In this document: positions 1 to 5,500 of the stretch, piece after piece
Layout: every line of letters starts with the position of its first letter
How positions within the stretch are numbered: position 1 is the first letter of the stretch
From: Actinomycetes bacterium
Lineage (GTDB): Bacteria; Actinomycetota; Actinomycetes; Mycobacteriales; Micromonosporaceae
Reading direction: 5' to 3'
Assembly: GCA_023437285.1 (NCBI GenBank)
Contig: JAEZGP010000673.1
Span: 1 to 9,037, forward strand
Length of the DNA stretch: 9,037 nucleotides
Translations under genes and position numbers: made by a program
The notes under the pieces: generated by a model
Databases searched by the model: none
What the model was told of the DNA's origin: nothing
The model's input: the letters and a program-made list of their open reading frames with translations, nothing else

Positions 1-1
1 A

Positions 2-319
2 CCTGATCCTCATCCCGCTCATGGGTCTGCCCGGCGCGGCGGGTGGCGGCTGGACGGCTGCACCCTCGTCGTCACCCTCGAACCCTGCACCATGTGCGCG
101 GGGGCCCTCGTGCTGGCCCGGATCGGGGCGGTCGTCTTCGGCGCGTGGGAGCCGAAGACCGGCGCGGTCGGCTCGCTGTGGGACGTGGTGCGCGACGCCC
201 GCCTCAACCACCGCCCCGAGGTCTACGCGGGCGTACTCGAGCCGGAGTGCGCCGCCCTAATGAGAGACTTTTTCCGGCGTACGCAGCAGGCTGGCGGCGA
301 TGCCCCGAGCGTCGTCTGA
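2..319 (+). CDS. tadA: TadA-like tRNA adenosine (nucleoside) deaminase, 5' end outside window and internal segment missing
   Basis: This is the C-terminal part of a zinc-dependent cytidine/adenosine deaminase of the TadA type. In this family the enzyme converts the wobble adenosine of tRNA-Arg(ACG) to inosine. The reading frame is open from base 2 and ends at the TGA at 317-319. The zinc motif PCTMC (codons at about 83-97) sits in TLEPCTMCAGALV, followed by the TadA-typical RIGAVVFGAWEPKTGAVGSL and a late LNHRPEV block. Upstream, the frame reads DPHPAHGSARRGGWRLDGC. In TadA the equivalent DPTAHAE segment carries a zinc-binding His and the catalytic Glu, and lies about 21 residues before the TLxVTLEPC strand. 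Here the distance is about 13 and no Glu follows the His. The copy may therefore be catalytically dead, or the sequence may have a local error. The end overlaps the convergent thioesterase gene by 63 bp. Family is certain; function of this copy is not. Confidence 0.85.
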   Translation, partial: PDPHPAHGSARRGGWRLDGCTLVVTLEPCTMCAGALVLARIGAVVFGAWEPKTGAVGSLWDVVRDARLNHRPEVYAGVLEPECAALMRDFFRRTQQAGGDAPSVV

Positions 320-694
320 CCACGGGGCGGGACGCAACGTCGCCGGGTCGAGCTTGATGTTCACCCGACGGCCGTCGGCGTAGAGCTCCGCGCCGTCCGG
401 CGAGGTGAACTCGAAGCCCACCACCGCGCTGGTCTCGCCGAGCTTGTCCAACCAGAACCGCAGGTTCACCTCGCCCGTGCCCCGGATCGGCCGGTGGTAG
501 GTGATGCTGAACTCGCGTACCGCGTTGATGACGTCCGTACTCGTCGGCCCGCTGGCCGTCATCGAGTGCCCGTGCTCGGCCCAGAAGGCGGTGATGGCCC
601 GCTCCAACATGAGGGCGTACCGCGCGTTGTGCACGATCCCCATCGCGTCCAGATCGTCGAAATGCACCGTAACGGTGCGGGTGTGGCCGGTCAT
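257..694 (-). CDS. Hotdog-fold acyl-CoA thioesterase (4HBT/YbgC-like)
   Basis: This 145-residue protein has the length of a single-domain hotdog thioesterase, a family that hydrolyses acyl-CoA thioesters in the cytoplasm. The N-terminal signature HFDDLDAMGIVHNARY (residues 11-26) matches the DxDxxGxVxNxxY pattern, with Asp16 as the likely catalytic residue and His22 near the active site. The helix that follows (YALMLERAITAFW) and the strands FSITYHRPIRG and AVVGFEFTSPDG fit the rest of the fold. It starts at ATG 694, 4 bp after the stop of the TetR gene, so the two are probably cotranscribed and the repressor may control the enzyme. The substrate cannot be deduced. The 3' end runs 63 bp into the convergent tadA-like gene. 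Confidence 0.85.
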   Translation of the reverse strand: MTGHTRTVTVHFDDLDAMGIVHNARYALMLERAITAFWAEHGHSMTASGPTSTDVINAVREFSITYHRPIRGTGEVNLRFWLDKLGETSAVVGFEFTSPDGAELYADGRRVNIKLDPATLRPAPWSDDARGIAASLLRTPEKVSH

Positions 695-698
695 GCGT

Positions 699-1340
699 TC
701 ACTCCTCGGGCAGCAGGGTCGGGTCGGTCAGCAGCGGCCGCAGCAGGCGCAACACGGCCGCGCGGGACAGGGCGTACGTGCGCTCGGGCTCGTGCAGCCG
801 CGACCGGTAGACGGCGGTGGTACCGGCGGCGTCGACGCTGAACGCGAGCAGTTCCAGGTCGGTGTCGGCCTTGAGCTCGTTCAGCTCGACCGCCTCCCGC
901 CCGAGGCGTTCCAGGGCGGCCAGCCACTCGGCGGACACCTCCGCCAGCCGGTCGCGGACCGGGCCGGTGCGCGCGTCGTACTCGTACTGCGCGTTGGCAA
1001 AGAAACAACCACCAGGCAGTACGCCGTCGGCGTAGAACCGCAGGCGCGACTCGTGCATAGCGAACAGGCGTCGAACGCCCTTGGGACGCTGCAGTGCCGG
1101 CCGCATGACGAGGTCGATGAACTGGTCACGGGCGTGCTCGATCGCGGCGAGCTGAAGCTCCTCCTTGGACGCCCAGTGGGCGAACAGCGCCGACTTGGTC
1201 ACCGGGAGGCGCTGGGCCAACTGGCTCAGCGACAGCCCACCGAGGCCCTCCACCGAGGCAAGTTTGACCACGGCGTCCAACACGCTCGTCCTGGTGCGCT
1301 CTCCGCGCGCGAGCCGCCCATCGGTCGTCACACGAGTCAC
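699..1340 (-). CDS. TetR-family transcriptional repressor
   Basis: This 213-residue protein has the usual TetR size. The DNA-binding domain spans about residues 14-62: GERTRTSVLDAVVKLASVEG leads into the helix-turn-helix LSLSQLAQRLPVTKSALFAHW and the family-typical SKEELQLAAIEHA. The ligand-binding half carries GGCFFANAQYEYDARTGPVRDR, a GCFF motif shared by many actinobacterial TetR proteins. The chosen start is GTG at 1340. No Shine-Dalgarno is visible there. A second in-frame GTG at 1331 lies just after a TAGAGT box (1339-1344, minus strand) and would suit leaderless initiation. The gene is first in a probable two-gene operon with the thioesterase, and an operator-like dyad lies 8-27 bp upstream, so autoregulation is likely. 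The ligand is unknown, possibly an acyl-CoA or fatty acid given the partner. Confidence 0.9.
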   Translation of the reverse strand: MTRVTTDGRLARGERTRTSVLDAVVKLASVEGLGGLSLSQLAQRLPVTKSALFAHWASKEELQLAAIEHARDQFIDLVMRPALQRPKGVRRLFAMHESRLRFYADGVLPGGCFFANAQYEYDARTGPVRDRLAEVSAEWLAALERLGREAVELNELKADTDLELLAFSVDAAGTTAVYRSRLHEPERTYALSRAAVLRLLRPLLTDPTLLPEE

Positions 1341-1347
1341 TCTAGCG

Positions 1348-1367
1348 GACTAACCGATCGGTCGGTC
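1348..1367. promoter_or_regulatory. Probable TetR operator (20-bp imperfect palindrome)
   Basis: GACTAACCGATCGGTCGGTC is a 20-bp inverted repeat in which 8 of 10 base pairs are symmetric, with the perfect core ACCGATCGGT at 1353-1362. It lies between the tetR start (1340, minus) and the divergent small gene (1425, plus), overlapping where the minus-strand promoter should be. Position and symmetry are typical of autoregulated TetR repressors. Binding itself is inferred. Confidence 0.7.
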
Positions 1368-1424
1368 ACATTGTTGCGACCGTCACATGTCGTACGTTCG
1401 AAGCATCAGAAGTCGGAGGTCGCC

Positions 1425-1649
1425 ATGACACAGGACTGGTTCTGGACGCCCGAGTGGCAGGCCGGCGAGCGGCAGGTGGACGCCGACCTGGCCGCCGGCA
1501 AGCCCGGTCAGGTCTTCGGCAGCGACGAAGAGTTCCTCGCGGCCCTGGCCGCAGGAGTTGACGACCCATCCGTCCTACGAGAAAAACGCCCAGCCATCCC
1601 GGTCGGGCGGCTGGGCGTTCGTGCTTGTGGCGGTGGCGGCGGGATTTGA
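1425..1649 (+). CDS. Small acidic protein of unknown function, antitoxin-like N-terminal part
   Basis: An ATG at 1425 follows a good GGAGG ribosome-binding site (1414-1418, 6-nt spacing). The first ~46 residues, MTQDWFWTPEWQAGERQ through SDEEFLAALAAG, look like real coding sequence. The pattern W-x-x-EWQ-x-GE...D-x-x-AG...F-x-S-DEEFLAAL resembles the acidic tails of small actinobacterial antitoxin-like proteins, a resemblance noted from memory only. From about residue 47 the frame runs through the tRNA terminator hairpin and stops at a TGA inside the T loop of the tRNA-Ser fragment, giving a basic, glycine-rich tail that does not look like protein. One missing base near 1555-1562 would have removed a natural TGA stop (gtt-ga), so the reading frame may be frameshifted near its end. 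No toxin gene is adjacent. It is divergent from tetR and may share its operator. Confidence 0.55.
   Translation: MTQDWFWTPEWQAGERQVDADLAAGKPGQVFGSDEEFLAALAAGVDDPSVLREKRPAIPVGRLGVRACGGGGGI
1585..1619 (-). terminator. Intrinsic terminator of the tRNA-Ser gene
   Basis: The arms AACGCCCAGCC (1585-1595) and GGCTGGGCGTT (1609-1619) pair perfectly over 11 bp, with a second CCCG/CGGG pairing inside the loop. Read on the minus strand the hairpin is followed by a run of five T (plus-strand A at 1582-1586). It lies 8 bp beyond the tRNA CCA end, so it is the native transcript end of the tRNA gene. It stayed with the 3' half after integration. Confidence 0.85.
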
Positions 1650-1686
1650 ACCCGCGGAGGGCGTAAACCCTCACACGCTTTCGAGG
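1628..1686 (-). tRNA. tRNA-Ser(CGA) 3'-half fragment (attachment-site scar)
   Basis: On the minus strand this is the 3' half of a class II tRNA. It shows an anticodon loop with CGA (1681-1683), the 3' anticodon-stem strand (1674-1678), a long variable arm typical of Ser, the T arm with loop TTCAAAT (1644-1650) between paired GCGGG/CCCGC, acceptor strand CGCCACC, discriminator G and encoded CCA (1628-1630). The 5' half is absent: beyond the loop the sequence gives GTTTG where the stem needs GCGTG, and no D arm or 5' acceptor strand follows. A break at the anticodon loop is where tyrosine integrases recombine into tRNA genes. The fragment is therefore not a working tRNA but one att site of an element lying at higher coordinates. 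Confidence 0.85.
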
Positions 1687-1964
1687 TTTGCCCACCTGCA
1701 TCCGGCGGTGGCCTGGACTGTCCGTGACCTGAGCGTGGGAGGCGTGGCGGACACCCTTGAGCGCCGACGGACGCAGGCGAATGAGACGACAACTGAGATG
1801 ATCGACCGTCGCGACGAAGCAGCGAGGTCCGTCCGAAGCGTGACGTGGGAGATCTTGAATCACAGTGGTCGCCGTTCAGGATCTTCGATCTCTCCCTGAA
1901 TCGATGGCCGACGGGTTCAGGGAACCCTGAACAGTGGAATCCGCCAAGTCTCCGCCAACGGCGC
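1687..1964. other. Gene-free left edge of the integrated element
   Basis: No convincing gene is seen in this stretch next to the attachment-site scar. Open frames exist on both strands, as expected at this GC content, but none has a good ribosome-binding site or recognisable protein pattern. The only structure noticed is the GTTCAGG/CCTGAAC repeat cluster at 1874-1932, listed separately. Confidence 0.5.
1874..1932. repeat. Cluster of GTTCAGG / CCTGAAC inverted repeats
   Basis: Four copies of one 7-8 bp word occur in 59 bp: GTTCAGG at 1874-1880, CCCTGAA at 1894-1900, GTTCAGGG at 1915-1922 and CCCTGAAC at 1925-1932. They form two inverted pairs, one with a 13-nt and one with a 2-nt spacer. A further GTTCAGGA occurs at 2133-2140, over the stop of the small membrane gene. 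The cluster lies about 190-250 bp inside the element from the crossover, where integrase arm sites or excisionase sites are often found. That role is an inference from position. Confidence 0.5.
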
Positions 1965-2107
1965 CTCGTCGTCGAATCCGCCAGCCCGTTCCTCATGGCC
2001 CGCGGCGAGGTCAACGCCGTCATTCTCGGAGCCGACCGCTTTGGTGCAACGGCGACGTCGTCAACAAAGTCGGCAGCTACGCCCACACCCTCGGCGCCCG
2101 CCCCGCC
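1965..2107 (+). pseudogene. Frameshifted remnant of an MtnA / eIF-2B-like isomerase
   Basis: In frame 3 the sequence reads VVESASPFLMARGEVNAVILGADR (about 1968-2039). After one missing base near 2045-2049 the reading continues in frame 2 as NGDVVNKVGSYAHTLGAR (about 2049-2101). Joined, this matches the conserved block GADRIxxNGDVxNKxGTYxLA of the methylthioribose-1-phosphate isomerase / eIF-2B alpha-beta-delta family, preceded by the family's LMARGEV segment. In MtnA this block carries an active-site Asp (here in GADR) and the sugar-phosphate-binding NK. Only about 47 of the usual 300 or more residues are present, no start region or C-terminal part is seen, and the frame is broken, so it is a relic. 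It may be a relative other than MtnA itself. Confidence 0.6.
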
Positions 2108-2134
2108 TGCTGGCAGCCGATCGCCCGCGGTCGT

Positions 2135-2341
2135 TCAGGACAGCACGACCGACACCACCAGCGCGAGAACCATCAGCTCAAGCGTCAACGTGGCGATGAA
2201 GGCGGCACTGCAAGCGCGAATCGAAGCGGCTAGCGTGCGCTCTGCCAGCCAGCCGACGCCGCCTGCGACGAGCGCGGTGGTCACGGCGAACAGGAACGAT
2301 CCGCTAAGGGCCAGGAGTAGAATGGCCGCGCTGAAAGACAT
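2135..2341 (-). CDS. Small two-helix membrane protein, function unknown
   Basis: The 68-residue product starts at ATG 2341, with GGAG 6 nt upstream on the minus strand. The frame is open further upstream, to 2569, but that extension lacks a ribosome-binding site and would overlap the start of the divergent ATPase gene. The protein has two long hydrophobic stretches, about residues 5-30 (ILLLALSGSFLFAVTTALVA followed by GGVGWLAE) and 44-67 (FIATLTLELMVLALVVSVVL). They are joined by a short polar, basic turn (ERTLAASIRAC). This predicts a hairpin in the cytoplasmic membrane. There is no signal-peptidase site or known family signature that I recognise. It faces away from the STAND ATPase, with about 194 bp between the two starts, so shared control or a functional partnership is possible but unproven. 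Confidence 0.65.
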   Translation of the reverse strand: MSFSAAILLLALSGSFLFAVTTALVAGGVGWLAERTLAASIRACSAAFIATLTLELMVLALVVSVVLS

Positions 2342-2462
2342 GGGAAACTCCAAAGGACATTGGGCGACATGACCAGCCCAGTGCGCCACGAGCACCAATG
2401 ACAGGGCGAGGTTGTCACACCGCGGCACACCAAACCCGCAGGTCAAAGCGCATTTGTGTGTT

Positions 2463-2491
2463 GTCCGGACCGGAGAGCTCCGAATCCGGAC
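2463..2491 (+). promoter_or_regulatory. Nested dyad in the leader of the STAND ATPase gene
   Basis: Outer arms GTCCGGA (2463-2469) and TCCGGAC (2485-2491) enclose inner arms CGGAG (2471-2475) and CTCCG (2478-2482), giving an almost continuous 29-bp symmetry. It ends 27 bp before the AGGAGG ribosome-binding site. In RNA it would fold as a hairpin; as DNA it could be an operator. No promoter hexamers could be placed with confidence around it. Confidence 0.5.
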
Positions 2492-2518
2492 CAGATACAC
2501 CCGACCAGTTTCGCTGAC

Positions 2519-2524
2519 AGGAGG
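2519..2524 (+). promoter_or_regulatory. Ribosome-binding site supporting a TTG start
   Basis: AGGAGG lies 11 nt before TTG 2536. An in-frame TGA at 2515-2517 excludes earlier starts, and the next ATG/GTG candidates would cut into the N-terminal helical domain. TTG is therefore the most likely initiation codon, although the spacing is a little long. Confidence 0.7.
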
Positions 2525-2535
2525 CACCGGCGCGG

Positions 2536-5500
2536 TTGGCTGGCACGGAGCAGGAGAACCGCGATCCATCGGCGCGTCAACAGCTCAGGGACGAGTTCAA
2601 CCGCCTCTGGAAGAGCGCCGGCAGTCCGAAGGCGACCTCGATCGCCGATGCGATAGTGCGGGCGGCTGATGCTGGACGACCACCGAACGCCCGCCGCAAC
2701 GAGCAGCAACGTCTTGCTGAACGCAAACGTTGGGAACGCCGAATCAGCACCTGGCGCAACGGTGTTCACGTGCCGACGAGCATCGACGAGTTGACGGCGT
2801 TGCTCGATGTCCTACGCAGTCGGCTTGGCCCGAACGACCGTCGGGCCGAGGACGGTCGTCGAAGTGCATGGATGGTCCTCCGCGCCGCGGCGGCTGGCGA
2901 GCCCCCCGCCCGCGACCCGGCAAAATATGTAGCAGGCATCCAGGAACCAGCAGTTGCCGAGCCGGCACGGCAGAAGCCTCAGTCCGGCCCGGGCGAGGGC
3001 GGGCGGAAGCCCTGGTTCGCTCCGTACCTTTCCCGGCCGCAGATCAAGCGGCCGGAACTGGAGGACGCAATCGTCCGGCTGCTCGGCGCGACTGACGACC
3101 AGGTTGTCACCATCACAACCGGAGTCCACGGAGCCGGCGGCTTCGGCAAGACGACGATCGCTGCACAGGTCTGCCGGCGTGCCGAGATACAGGCGGAGTT
3201 CGACGGTGGACTGCTGTGGGTGACGGTAGGGGAATCGGCACATGGCGCCGACCTCGCGGCACGAGTCAACGATCTGGTCGAACATCTCACCGGTGCGCGA
3301 CCTGCGCTGACGGACCCGGAACAGGCCGGATTTCGTCTCGGTGCGGCGCTGGACGAGCACCCTGGCAGAGTCTTGATGGTCGTGGACGATGTTTGGACGT
3401 CGGAACAGCTTTGGCCGTTTACGCTCGGCGGGAGCCGATGTCGTCGACTCATCACGACCAGAAACCAGCGGATCGTGCCACCCGGCGCAACGGTAGTCGT
3501 GGACCAGATGCGTCAGGAGCAGGCGGTAGCGCTGCTAACCCGCGACCTCCCTTCCCTCCCGAATGACGTCGTCGACGAACTTGTCCGGCGCACAGGTCGC
3601 TGGCCGGTACTGCTCGAACTCGTCAACGGAAACCTGCAACGTGCTCTGCGCCACCCGAGTGCATCCAACCCCGTCCTTGAGGCGCACAGTGTGCTGGAGC
3701 GATTGAGCGCTCTCGGACCATCCGGGCTCGACCCTATAAGCGGCCTCAGCCCGGTGAACCGGACGCAACGTCACCATGCTGTGCGGACCACCGTCGAGGC
3801 CAGCTTTGCGGTAACGGAACCGCTGCTCCGTGAGAGGTATTTTGAGCTAGGTATCTTTGCCGAAGACACCGAAATACCCTTGACGGTCCTGAGCCTGCTG
3901 TGGGACCCGTCATCCGAGCGTGTCGTCTCGCCCGTGGTGTCGCGGATCTGCTCCGAGCTGTCGGAGTTGTCGCTCGTGACGCTTCGCAGGGGCGCGGTGC
4001 CGACCGTTCGGCTCCACGACGTGCTTCGTTCCTACATTCGTGCCGAACTGGGGGACCGGGGTATCCGTCGAGTCACCGGGCAATTCCTGGACTCGACGCG
4101 CAGCCTCTTCTTCGGCAGCGTCAACGATCCGGATGTCACCACCCCGTGGTGGAGCCTGCCTGACTCATCCGAGTTCCTGTTCCAACATCTTGCGACCCAC
4201 CTGCATGACGCGGGCCGCAGTCACGAGCTCGCCGGTCTGGTCACAGACCTGCGATGGATCCAGGCCCGCATCTCGCAGGCCGGTCCCGCCGCGATCGAGG
4301 CGGACCTATCAAAGGCGCACGGCCCAAAGGCGGCGCTGCTGCGAGAGGCGATACGCAGAAACGCGCACCTTCTCCGGCCGCTGGAGCCGGCCCGCGCGAT
4401 CGGCACGACGTTGCTGTCGCGCCTCACGGGCGGACTCACTCACGACACCGACGAGCTACGAGCCGTCGTTGACAAGTTCCAGACACTCGCCGAACTCCCA
4501 ACTCTCGCGAACCTTTGGCCTTTGCCGGACGTACTCCATCCGGCATTCAGCGGTACGTTGGCCGGTCATGCTGCCGGCACCTGCGCCGTGGCCTGCTCAA
4601 GTGAGGAAAGCTGGTTCGCAACCGCGGGAAGAGACGGCATGGTGCGGATCTGGGACCGCGTCGGTCGCCGCCTCCGTTATGAGCTCCGCACTGCAGTCGC
4701 CGAGCTTTTTGCGGTAGAGGTCGTGCCCTCTCGGGGATGGCTCGCCGCAGCCGGCGATAAGGGAACCGTCCATTTCTGGGACATAGTTCCCAGTGATCCT
4801 CACTTCCGGGTACGCGGCGCATTTCGGCTATCCAAGAAACGGATTCTGGCGATGGCGTTCGCCGCAGACGGAACCTGGATGGTGACCGGCGGATTTGGCG
4901 GGACCGTGCACTTCTGGGACACGTCGGACGGCCGCAAGCTCGGGTCCTTGCGGACCGGTCAGCCTGCCGTGCATGGCATTTCGATATCGCCCGATGGAAC
5001 CTGGATGGCAACCGCCGGTAGTAGCGGTAGGACCGTACGGGTATGGTCAATAGGCCCCCGATACCGGTGCCAACTGCAGTCGGAACACAATCTTTCCGGC
5101 TGGGCCACCTCGGTGTGCATCACCGCAGACGGTCGATTCTCAGTCGCCGGCGACAGCGAGGGTCTTCTGCACGTCTGGGACTCGGATTGGCGGCGCATTG
5201 TGAAGCTGACGTCCGGACACCTCCACGATGTAAGCGCGGTGACCGTCAGTTCCGACGGTATGGTGATGTTGACGGCTGACGGTGAAGGTGGCCCTGTTCG
5301 TCTTTGGGATTTCGAACGATCTCTGCGATCCCTCGACGTCGATCAGGAAGCACTTCCGGAAGAGGACGTTTTCCGGATGTCCGTTTCGCCGGATGGCACC
5401 TTCCTGGCAACATCCTCGCTGGGTAGCGGCAGCGTGAATTTGTGGAGCACGGCCGATCGCAGGCACCTCGCCGAGCTCCAGGCGGACCTGGAGGGCCTGT

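Noticed and set aside
501..1424. Long plus-strand open frame leading into the small gene at 1425
   Set aside because: It lies antisense to the tetR and thioesterase genes, has low-complexity arginine/glutamine-rich composition and no ribosome-binding site. Only the part after ATG 1425 is supported.
1508..2086. Minus-strand open frame of 192 residues across the tRNA scar
   Set aside because: It crosses the tRNA fragment and its terminator, shows no family pattern, and is opposite the isomerase relic that explains its composition.
2342..2569. N-terminal extension of the small membrane protein to 2569
   Set aside because: No ribosome-binding site at the far start, non-protein-like sequence, and it would overlap the start and leader of the divergent ATPase gene. 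ATG 2341 has a good GGAG.
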